NCBI GenBank assembly: GCA_002394395.1
Contig: DGTR01000026.1
Coordinates: forward strand, 1-14,602
Length of the DNA: 14,602 bases
Source: Bacteroidales bacterium UBA4331
Lineage (GTDB): Bacteria; Bacteroidota; Bacteroidia; Bacteroidales; Paludibacteraceae
Direction of reading: 5' to 3'
Positions within the stretch are counted from its first letter, which is position 1. Each line of letters starts with the position of its first letter. Shown piece after piece: positions 8,577-14,602 of this stretch. The translations under genes were made by a program, and so were the position numbers. The notes under the pieces are model-generated. The model was not told the DNA's origin. It made no database searches and was given only the letters and a program-made list of their open reading frames with translations.

Positions 8577-8584
8577 TTACCGCG
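8548..8584. repeat. 11-bp tandem repeat array (CGCG every 11 bp) at the folD 3' end
   Basis: On the plus strand the unit GTGATTACCGC begins at 8551 and recurs at 8562 (GTGATTAGCGC) and 8573 (GTGATTACCGC), followed by a degenerate piece at 8584. Equivalently, four CGCG tetramers sit at 8548, 8559, 8570 and 8581, exactly 11 bp apart, separated by near-identical 7-bp spacers. The array covers the folD stop codon (8577-8579) and its last codons, and lies about 100-130 bp upstream of the purT ATG. One helical turn per unit would place all copies on the same face of the DNA. It may be a protein-binding array or simply a replication-slippage duplication. Confidence 0.85.
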
Positions 8585-9425
8585 TTATTCGGCTTACGTA
8601 ACACTGGTATGTATTACGCATCAGCATGGCGATGGTCATCGGTCCGACACCTCCCGGGACAGGAGTGATGGCACCGGCGACCTTTGATGCGGATTCAAAA
8701 TCCACATCGCCTACCAGTTTTCCGTCTTCTGTGCGGTTGATACCCACGTCTATCACCGTGGCGCCCGGCTTAATCATTTCGCCAGTAATCAACCGCGAAC
8801 GACCTACTGCAACCACTAAAATATCCGCTTCGCGGCATACTTGCGCCAAATCTGCCGTACGGCTATGCGCGATGGTAACCGTGCAGTTTTCATCCAAAAG
8901 GAGTTTCGCTATCGGTTTGCCGACGATATTACTGCGGCCTACTACCACGGCATGACGACCTGCTAAAGGCGTGTGGGTTTGTTTCAACAACTCCAGGATT
9001 CCCATCGGTGTACAAGGTACAATCGCCGGCTGATTGAGCCATAGTCTGGCTACATTCTCCGGATGGAATCCATCGACATCTTTCTCCGGCGCGATGGCAT
9101 GAATTACCTCCTGCTCGTCAATATGCTTGGGTAACGGCAGTTGCACGAGGATGCCATCCACGGCCTTGTTTTCATTCAAATCCCGAATGATACGAAGCAG
9201 TTCCTCCTGGCTCGTCGTCTCCGGAAGAGCTATCAGTTCTCCGTCCATGCCGCAAAACTCAGTCGCATTGATCTTACTCCGCACATACGTCTTGCTGGCA
9301 GGATTCTCTCCCACAATTATCACATCCAAACGGGGTTTGCGCCCGTTTTGAGCTGCAAGTTGTTGCACTTGCCCGCGAATCTCTTCTTTGAGATGTTGCG
9401 CTATTTGTTTTCCGTCAATTATCAT
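8577..9425 (-). CDS. folD: Methylene-THF dehydrogenase / methenyl-THF cyclohydrolase FolD
   Basis: FolD interconverts 5,10-methylene-, methenyl- and 10-formyl-tetrahydrofolate using NADP(+), supplying the formyl donor for PurH. From the ATG at 9425-9423 it has 282 residues, normal for the family. A TTG three codons upstream (9434) is possible, but the ATG gives a classic ATGA overlap with the purD stop and the typical MIIDGKQIA start. Motifs are GENPASKTYVRSK (39-51, with Tyr47 and catalytic Lys51), VQLPLPKHI (94-102), PEKDVDGFHPENV (113-125, with Asp117), the cofactor loop VVGRSNIVGKP (161-171) and PVPGGVGPMT (255-264). The 3' end runs into the 11-bp repeat array. Coupling to purD fits a role in feeding purine synthesis. 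Confidence 0.97.
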   Translation of the reverse strand: MIIDGKQIAQHLKEEIRGQVQQLAAQNGRKPRLDVIIVGENPASKTYVRSKINATEFCGMDGELIALPETTSQEELLRIIRDLNENKAVDGILVQLPLPKHIDEQEVIHAIAPEKDVDGFHPENVARLWLNQPAIVPCTPMGILELLKQTHTPLAGRHAVVVGRSNIVGKPIAKLLLDENCTVTIAHSRTADLAQVCREADILVVAVGRSRLITGEMIKPGATVIDVGINRTEDGKLVGDVDFESASKVAGAITPVPGGVGPMTIAMLMRNTYQCYVSRITR

Positions 9426-10672
9426 AATGCCCAATGAGCTATGTCTTTTCTATAAAATAAATTCGTACAATGAATCTTTTGGATTTCTTTATATACTTTT
9501 TTCTGCGCTTGCCGGACATCCTCGCCATGCGCAATACACATCAGTACGCGTCCGCCGTTGGTCAGCAGTTTATCCTCCTGCCATTTGGTTCCCATATGAA
9601 GCACCAAGCCGTCAAAATCCGCTACCCCGTTGATCTCTGCGCCTTTCGTATAGGCGCCCGGATAACCGCAGGAAGCCATCACGACACCCACCGTCGCCTG
9701 CTTGCGCCATTCGATCGTTTCCAACGCCTCGCCGGTGGCGATAGCATGAAAGACCGTATAGGCGTCACTCTCCATCAGCGGCAGAACGACTTCCGTCTCC
9801 GGATCGCCGAAACGGGCATTGAACTCAATGACCTTGATGCCGTCCTTCGTCTTCATCAATCCGCCGTAAAGCACGCCGGTAAGCGGTTTGCCTTCTGCGA
9901 CCATCGCGTCAGCCACCACTTGCAGGATATGCTCTTGTGCCCATTTCTCCTCTTCTTCAGAGATAAACGGCAGCGGCGTATAAGCGCCCATTCCGCCGGT
10001 ATTCGGTCCCTTATCGCCATCAAAGACCCGTTTGTGATCCTGGCTCAGCGGCATAGGATAGACGCGATGGTGATGCACAAAGGCCATGAACGAGAATTCC
10101 GGGCCTTGCAGGAAATCCTCAATCACCACTTTGCCTTTGCCGAATGCCTCTCCGACCAACATATCGCGTAAGGTCTCATCCGCTTCCTGCTCGTCCTGCG
10201 CAATCACCACTCCTTTTCCGGCGGCAAGGCCGTCGTACTTCAGTACAGCGGGATACGTGTTCCGCTCGCGGACATACGCCATCGCCTCCTCGTAGTTGGC
10301 AAAAGAGCGGTAAGCCGCAGTCGGCACGTTATATTTCGCCATCAGTTCTTTCGCAAACTCTTTGCTGGCTTCAATCTGGGTGGCGGCTTTGGAATGGCCG
10401 AAAACAGGAATACCCGCCTCACGGAAAACATCTGCCACTCCGGCATTCAAAGCCGCCTCAGGTCCCACAACACAGAGATCGACATTCTGCTCTTTGGCAA
10501 ATGCCGACAAGGCCTCCACCTCCGTATCTTTGATAGCCACACATTCCGCCAACTGCGCGATACCGGCATTTCCCGGCGCACAGAAGATCTGACCGACTTG
10601 TTTACTGCGGCTCAACTGATACACGATAGCGTGCTCACGACCGCCGGATCCTATGACGAGTACTTTTTTCAT
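9422..10672 (-). CDS. purD: Phosphoribosylamine-glycine ligase (GAR synthetase) PurD
   Basis: PurD joins phosphoribosylamine and glycine with ATP to give GAR, step 2 of IMP synthesis. Its product is the substrate of PurT. It has 416 residues (family about 420-430). Layout: an N-terminal domain with VIGSGGREHA (6-15) and VVGPEAAL (68-75), ATP-grasp with KYDGLAAGKGVV (145-156), the PurD signature HKRVFDGDKGPNTGGMGAY (213-231), the metal-binding stretch VIEFNARFGDPETEVVLP (281-298), and a C-terminal domain with TNGGRVLMC. The FNARFGDPE form and overall wording are closer to Bacillota PurD than to Bacteroides PurD as I recall them. The stop overlaps the folD ATG (ATGA). The gene starts 41 nt after purH, in a leader that contains a short repeat of its own first codons. 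Confidence 0.97.
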   Translation of the reverse strand: MKKVLVIGSGGREHAIVYQLSRSKQVGQIFCAPGNAGIAQLAECVAIKDTEVEALSAFAKEQNVDLCVVGPEAALNAGVADVFREAGIPVFGHSKAATQIEASKEFAKELMAKYNVPTAAYRSFANYEEAMAYVRERNTYPAVLKYDGLAAGKGVVIAQDEQEADETLRDMLVGEAFGKGKVVIEDFLQGPEFSFMAFVHHHRVYPMPLSQDHKRVFDGDKGPNTGGMGAYTPLPFISEEEEKWAQEHILQVVADAMVAEGKPLTGVLYGGLMKTKDGIKVIEFNARFGDPETEVVLPLMESDAYTVFHAIATGEALETIEWRKQATVGVVMASCGYPGAYTKGAEINGVADFDGLVLHMGTKWQEDKLLTNGGRVLMCIAHGEDVRQAQKKVYKEIQKIHCTNLFYRKDIAHWAL

Positions 10673-10703
10673 GCCTGACGAGTATATTGGATTAGTGACG
10701 AGT
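10654..10703. repeat. Three copies of an 8-bp motif across the purD start
   Basis: The plus-strand octamer TGACGAGT (minus: ACTCGTCA) occurs at 10654-10661, 10676-10683 and 10696-10703, that is, at intervals of 22 and 20 bp. The first copy lies in purD codons 4-6 and the other two lie in the purH-purD gap. The first and third copies share a longer match: on the minus strand AAAAAAGTACTCGTCA versus AAAAAAGCACTCGTCA, 15 of 16 bases. This looks like a partial duplication of the purD start region, or an operator with about two helical turns between sites. Confidence 0.7.
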
Positions 10704-10713
10704 GCTTTTTTTA

Positions 10714-12276
10714 TTAGTGTTTAAAATGCCGCATACCCGTGAAGAGCATCGGTATCCGGTGTTGGTTCGCAGCCTCGATACTCTCGCTGTCACGAACACT
10801 TCCGCCCGGCTGAACGATAGCAGCGATGCCATATTCCGCGGCGCTCTCAACGCTGTCTCCAAAGGGGAAGAAGCCGTCCGAAGCCATCACCGGATGCGCG
10901 GTATGGATATCTTTGCCTTCTGCCGCCAGGGACGCTTGAGCTTGTTTCAATGCAATCTCCGCCGAACCGACTCGGTTCATCTGTCCGGCTCCCACACCAT
11001 ACGTGCGACCGTCTTTAGCCACCACGATCGCATTGGATTTGACGTGTTTCACAATCCGCCATGCAAACTGCAAATCCGTCATCTGCTCCTCTGTCGGTTT
11101 GGCCTCCGTAACGCACATATCGGCTTTCAGGAGCAAAGTCTCCGTATCCTGGTGTTGCGCCAGAAGACCGCCGTTCACCGACACATACTGCATCTGTTTC
11201 GATGCCAACGGAGACATGTCCACTTCCAGAAGACGCAGGTTCTTCTTCGTCGTCAATACTTCTAACGCTTCGGCGGAGAAAGAAGGCGCCATGATGATTT
11301 CCAAAAAGATCGGTTTCATCAATTCAGCCATCTCTTTATTTACCTCGCAGTTGGTCGCCACAATGCCGCCGAAGATCGAAACGGTATCTGCTTCGTAAGC
11401 CTTTTTCCAAGCCTCTACTCCATCCTTTCCGATGGCCGCGCCACAAGGATTCATGTGCTTGAGACCGACGCAGAAGGGCGTGTCGCCAAACTCACGAACA
11501 ATATTGAGCGCCGCATTGGCGTCTTGGATATTATTGTACGACAGTTCCTTTCCGTGCAACTGTTTTGCCGAAGCGAGCGAGAAAGGAACGGTTTCCTGCG
11601 AAGCGTAGAATTTCGCGTCCTGATGCGGGTTCTCGCCGTAACGCAAGCCCTGTTTGAGATCGTATTCGAGGAACAATTTCTCATTCAAGCCGGCTGCTTT
11701 GCGCATATACGTCGCGATACACATGTCGTATTCGGCAGTATGGGTATAAGCCTTAGCACTCAGCTCGAGCCTCGTCTCTTTCTTGGTGTTACCTTCCGCC
11801 TGAATCTCACTCAAGATGCGGTTATAATCGCTCGGATCGCAAACGACCGTCACGTCATTCCAGTTCTTCGCCGCAGAGCGCAACATCGACGGACCGCCGA
11901 TATCAATCTTCTCGATAGCCTCCGCCATGGTCGTACCCTCTTTGGCAATCGTCTGACGGAAAGGATAGAGATTGACGCACACAAGGTCGATCAACTCAAT
12001 GCCGTTCTCAGCCAAAGCTGCCATGTGAGAAGGTTCGTCACGACGCGCCAGAAGAGCTCCATGCACCTTCGGATGCAAGGTCTTGACACGGCCGTCGCAG
12101 ATCTCCGGAAAACCCGTTACTTCGCTGATGCCGACGGTCTTCACGCCGCTCTCTTCCAGCAGTTTTTGCGTACCGCCGGTAGCGATGATCTGCCATCCTG
12201 CCGCCTGCAGGCCCTTGACGAACTCCACCAAACCGGTCTTATCGCTTACACTCACCAATGCTCTTTTCTGTGCCAT
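10714..12276 (-). CDS. purH: Bifunctional AICAR transformylase / IMP cyclohydrolase PurH
   Basis: PurH formylates AICAR with 10-formyl-THF and cyclises FAICAR to IMP, the last two steps of the pathway. It has 520 residues. The N-terminal MGS-like cyclohydrolase domain (about 1-200) has IATGGT (31-36), CDGRVKTLHPKVHGALLARR (60-79) and IDIGGPSMLRSAAKN (124-138). The transformylase part has LRYGENPHQ (211-219), HGKELSYNN (241-249) and catalytic Lys273-His274 in LKHMNPCGAA (272-281). Its C-terminal part has ASDGFFPFGDSVE, IVQPGGS and the ending TGMRHFKH. The KHMNPCG and SIFGGI forms match B. subtilis PurH. Bacteroides PurH, as I recall, has KHNNACG and SAFGG. It lies 17 nt downstream of purM, where Bacillus would have purN between them. 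The ATG at 12276 has no Shine-Dalgarno. Confidence 0.97.
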   Translation of the reverse strand: MAQKRALVSVSDKTGLVEFVKGLQAAGWQIIATGGTQKLLEESGVKTVGISEVTGFPEICDGRVKTLHPKVHGALLARRDEPSHMAALAENGIELIDLVCVNLYPFRQTIAKEGTTMAEAIEKIDIGGPSMLRSAAKNWNDVTVVCDPSDYNRILSEIQAEGNTKKETRLELSAKAYTHTAEYDMCIATYMRKAAGLNEKLFLEYDLKQGLRYGENPHQDAKFYASQETVPFSLASAKQLHGKELSYNNIQDANAALNIVREFGDTPFCVGLKHMNPCGAAIGKDGVEAWKKAYEADTVSIFGGIVATNCEVNKEMAELMKPIFLEIIMAPSFSAEALEVLTTKKNLRLLEVDMSPLASKQMQYVSVNGGLLAQHQDTETLLLKADMCVTEAKPTEEQMTDLQFAWRIVKHVKSNAIVVAKDGRTYGVGAGQMNRVGSAEIALKQAQASLAAEGKDIHTAHPVMASDGFFPFGDSVESAAEYGIAAIVQPGGSVRDSESIEAANQHRIPMLFTGMRHFKH

Positions 12277-12293
12277 ATATCGTTTGTGTTGAT

Positions 12294-13319
12294 TTATCGA
12301 ATGATATTTTCTCCTGCGCGTACATGCCCTAAAACATAAGTAACCTCCCCTGTATGGTCTAGGATTCGTCTTACTTTCGTCGCATCTTCCTCCGAAACAG
12401 CAAGCACCATTCCTATGCCCATGTTGAAGATATTGAACATCTCGCGGTGAGGGATGTTTCCTTTGGATTCCATGAATTGGAAGATCGGCAGAATCTCCCA
12501 GGAGCCTTCCTCGATGTCGAAGCCCTGTCCGGGCAGGAAGATACGGGGTATGTTCTCATCAAAACCACCTCCGGTGATGTGGGCCACGCCGTGAACGTCC
12601 ACTTGGCGGATGACCTCCAGAACGGACTTCACGTAGATTTTTGTCGGCGTGAGAAGAACTTCGCCCAACGTCTTTTCGGGATCCAACTCCGGATAGATTT
12701 GATGCAGATCCAGATTCGCGTCCTTAACTATTTTGCGCACGAGCGAAAAACCGTTGGAGTGTACGCCGGAGGAAGCGATACCGATCAGCACATCGCCCAC
12801 TTTGACTTTGGTGCCATCGATGAGTTTGGACTTTTCTACCACGCCGGTCGTATAACCCGCGATGTCGTATTCGCCGTTGGGATACATACCCGGCATTTCT
12901 GCCGTTTCGCCTCCTACAAGGGCACATCCGGCCTGGCGGCATCCTTCCGCCACACCGCTGACGATCGCCTCTACTTGCGCAGGGATGTTATGTCCTACTG
13001 CCACGTAATCCAAAAAGATGAGCGGTTCGGCTCCTTGCGCCAGAACATCGTTCACGCACATCGCCACGGCGTCAATACCGATGGTGTCGTGTTTGTCCAT
13101 CGCAAAAGCAATCTTCAGCTTGGTTCCCACGCCGTCGGTTCCGCTAACCAAAACCGGCTCTTTGATATTCAACGCGGAGAGGTCAAACATGCCTCCAAAC
13201 GAACCGATTGAGCCCATCGAACCCAAGCGTTGGGTAGAACGCACATGCGACTTGATTCTGCTTACTACTTCGTATCCGGCTTCCAGATTTACGCCGGCTG
13301 CCTCGTAATGTTGCGCCAT
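12294..13319 (-). CDS. purM: AIR synthetase (FGAM cyclo-ligase) PurM
   Basis: PurM closes the imidazole ring, turning FGAM into AIR with ATP (step 5), directly after PurL. It has 341 residues, the standard short form (B. subtilis 346, E. coli 345). Motifs are VSGTDGVGTKLKIA (58-71), the ATP-site segment AMCVNDVLAQGAEPLIFLDY (86-105), VGGETAEMPGMY (135-146), YDIAGYTTGVV (151-161), then SSGVHSNGFSLVRK, HITGGGFDENIPR and MFNIFNMGIGMV toward the C-terminus. Bacteroides typically have a longer, diverged PurM (about 388 residues, with a DGAGTK motif, from memory), so this Bacillota-like form is unexpected. It starts 15 nt after the purL stop and ends 17 nt before purH. Confidence 0.98.
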   Translation of the reverse strand: MAQHYEAAGVNLEAGYEVVSRIKSHVRSTQRLGSMGSIGSFGGMFDLSALNIKEPVLVSGTDGVGTKLKIAFAMDKHDTIGIDAVAMCVNDVLAQGAEPLIFLDYVAVGHNIPAQVEAIVSGVAEGCRQAGCALVGGETAEMPGMYPNGEYDIAGYTTGVVEKSKLIDGTKVKVGDVLIGIASSGVHSNGFSLVRKIVKDANLDLHQIYPELDPEKTLGEVLLTPTKIYVKSVLEVIRQVDVHGVAHITGGGFDENIPRIFLPGQGFDIEEGSWEILPIFQFMESKGNIPHREMFNIFNMGIGMVLAVSEEDATKVRRILDHTGEVTYVLGHVRAGENIIR

Positions 13320-13334
13320 ATTGCAGGATTGTAT

Positions 13335-14602
13335 TTAGTGTTTAAAATAGTTTACTGCATTTTCGAAGAGCGGTTGATATTTGTTGCCGCTAATATTCGC
13401 AAATACATTTTCTTCGTATCGCTCAGTATGCCCCATCTTGCCTAAGATCTGTCCGGAAGGCGAAATAATACCTTCGATGGCGTAGCAGGAGCCGTTGGGA
13501 TTATACGGCGATGCCATCGTTGCCTCGCCGTTTTTGGGGTCCGCATAACGGAAAGCAACCTGTCCGTTCTCAAAGAGTTGTTTCGCCAATTCTTCGCTCA
13601 CGACGAATTTTCCTTCTCCATGGCTAACGGCGATACTATGCAGGTCGCCAAGTTTCATTCCTTGGAGCCACGGACTGTTGGTGGTCGATACCGTCGTAGT
13701 CACCATCTGCGAGACGTGACGGTTGATATCGTTGCGGAAGAGCGTCGGGCTCTCCGTCGTCACCTGACCTAAATGGCCGTATGGCAGCAAGCCGGATTTG
13801 ACGAGTGCCTGGAAGCCGTTGCAGATACCGAGTATCAATCCGCCGCGAGACAATAGCGATTCTACCGCGCGGCTCACCAACTTGTTATTAAGCACCGAGA
13901 CGATGAATTTCGCGGATCCGTCGGGTTCGTCTCCCAGGGAGAATCCGCCGGCTAACATCAATATCTGCGCTTGGTCGATATGTGCTACCATCTCTTCGAT
14001 AGAGGCAATCACATCCTGCTCCGTCATGTTGCGGAAGATCGTCATCTGCACTTCTGCGCCCGCTTTACGCCATGCCTTCGCGCTGTCGAAATCGCAGTTT
14101 GTTCCCGGAAAAACAGGGATGTAAACGATCGGCTTTTTGCCGTTAAGCGATTCGTGCGCAGGAATAGCCGGTTGTGCAATCGGTTTGGACTCAATGCCTT
14201 TCGGCATGAGGTCTTTATGCTGCGGAACTGCAGTAGCGGCATACACTTTGTTGAAGGGCGCAGTACAAGCCTCATAGAGTTTTTCACGACAAATCTTCTC
14301 GCCGTTGATAATCAGGCTGTCGCCATCCGTCACTTGTCCCAAGAAAAGGGCATCCGGATGCGCTATCGGTTCGGTCGCTTCGACTAAAATGCTGCCATAC
14401 TGATAGTTATAGAGTTTGTCCTCGTCGATACGGATATCCACGCCTTTCTCGTTACCGAAAGACATTTTTGCTAATGCCTCTGCCACGCCGCCAAAACCGA
14501 TGGCGTACGCCGAGACAATCTTTCCGGCATGAATGGCTTTGGTTGTGAACGACCAGAGTTGTTTCAGTTGATCCGTATCGGGCATGTAGTTTGCGAGCGG
14601 CT
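13335..14602 (-). CDS. purL: FGAM synthase PurL, C-terminal part with glutaminase domain (gene runs off the window)
   Basis: This is the 3' part of the single-chain phosphoribosylformylglycinamidine synthase (step 4), which uses glutamine and ATP. The frame is open to the window edge; 421 codons are visible. The Met at 14585 is internal (preceded in frame by PLANY), not a start. Numbering from that Met, residues 1-95 are the end of the second AIRS-type synthetase domain (GFGGVAEALAKMSFG). From about 152 comes a class I glutaminase domain: PVFPGTNCD (157-165), LAGGFSLGDE (211-220), nucleophile Cys255 in GICNGFQ, SHGEGKF (321-327) and His386/Glu388 in MGHTERY. The GTNCD and GHTER forms mark the clostridial-type PurL (the clade I know as TIGR01857) rather than the E. 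coli/Bacteroides type, which has PHPER. Because the glutaminase is fused, no purQ or purS is needed. The full protein should be about 1200 residues. Confidence 0.96.
   Translation of the reverse strand, partial: PLANYMPDTDQLKQLWSFTTKAIHAGKIVSAYAIGFGGVAEALAKMSFGNEKGVDIRIDEDKLYNYQYGSILVEATEPIAHPDALFLGQVTDGDSLIINGEKICREKLYEACTAPFNKVYAATAVPQHKDLMPKGIESKPIAQPAIPAHESLNGKKPIVYIPVFPGTNCDFDSAKAWRKAGAEVQMTIFRNMTEQDVIASIEEMVAHIDQAQILMLAGGFSLGDEPDGSAKFIVSVLNNKLVSRAVESLLSRGGLILGICNGFQALVKSGLLPYGHLGQVTTESPTLFRNDINRHVSQMVTTTVSTTNSPWLQGMKLGDLHSIAVSHGEGKFVVSEELAKQLFENGQVAFRYADPKNGEATMASPYNPNGSCYAIEGIISPSGQILGKMGHTERYEENVFANISGNKYQPLFENAVNYFKH

Noticed and set aside
8548..8584. CRISPR array or iteron-type replication origin
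   Set aside because: Units are only 11 bp with no unique spacers, there are three to four copies, and there is no cas or rep gene nearby.
8540..8584. Rho-independent terminator after folD
   Set aside because: Only 4-bp CGCG stems can form; the short TTTTA after the last unit on the minus strand is not a convincing T-tract.
9426..9434. TTG start for FolD three codons upstream
   Set aside because: The ATG at 9425 gives the typical MIIDGK start and an ATGA overlap with the purD stop; the TTG adds only three residues and would enlarge the overlap.
10714..13348. Identical 14-bp ends of purH (10714-10727) and purL (13335-13348), minus strand ATTTTAAACACTAA
   Set aside because: Both encode the same Phe-Lys-His-stop ending; PurH commonly ends in HFKH, and the shared codons make the identity likely to be chance.
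13335..14585. Separate small glutaminase gene (purQ-like) starting at Met 14585
   Set aside because: The frame continues upstream without a stop to the window edge, and the first 95 residues are the end of a PurL synthetase domain rather than the start of PurQ.

Overview
The window is one uninterrupted block of de novo nucleotide-biosynthesis genes, all on the minus strand. Read in the direction of transcription (high to low coordinates) the order is purL (3' part), purM, purH, purD, folD, purT, purB, purA, carA, carB, purC (5' part). Most gene gaps are 0-41 nt or short overlaps. The only sizeable gap, 124 nt, lies between folD and purT. I see no tRNA, rRNA, mobile element, CRISPR array or phage gene.

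The organism is most likely a member of the Bacteroidota, probably Bacteroidales. PurC and PurA closely match the Bacteroides forms as I remember them, starts lack Shine-Dalgarno sequences and are preceded by A/T-rich leaders, and the only long intergenic region is strongly A/T-rich. Several other enzymes do not look like the usual Bacteroides versions: PurB, PurH, PurM, PurD and the PurL C-terminus resemble Bacillota (Firmicutes) proteins. CarA and CarB resemble the fused eukaryotic CAD/CPS proteins more than E. coli CarAB. These comparisons are from memory and need alignments and trees.

Functionally the genes cover IMP synthesis steps 2 (PurD), 3 (PurT, formate-dependent), 4 (PurL), 5 (PurM), 7 (PurC), 8 (PurB), 9-10 (PurH), plus the AMP branch (PurA, and PurB again). 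FolD makes the 10-formyl-THF that PurH uses. CarA/CarB add carbamoyl phosphate for pyrimidine and arginine synthesis. Not seen here, and possibly just outside the window: purF, purE/purK, guaA/guaB and purN.

Region by region: 9422-14602 holds a purL-M-H-D module with folD joined to it by an ATGA overlap; 8453-8584 holds the A/T-rich gap and an 11-bp-period repeat, a possible internal control point; 1-8452 holds purT-purB-purA-carA-carB-purC with very tight spacing. I found no convincing new biological system. The most interesting aspects are the apparent mixed ancestry of the operon, the embedded carAB pair, and two small repeat arrays.
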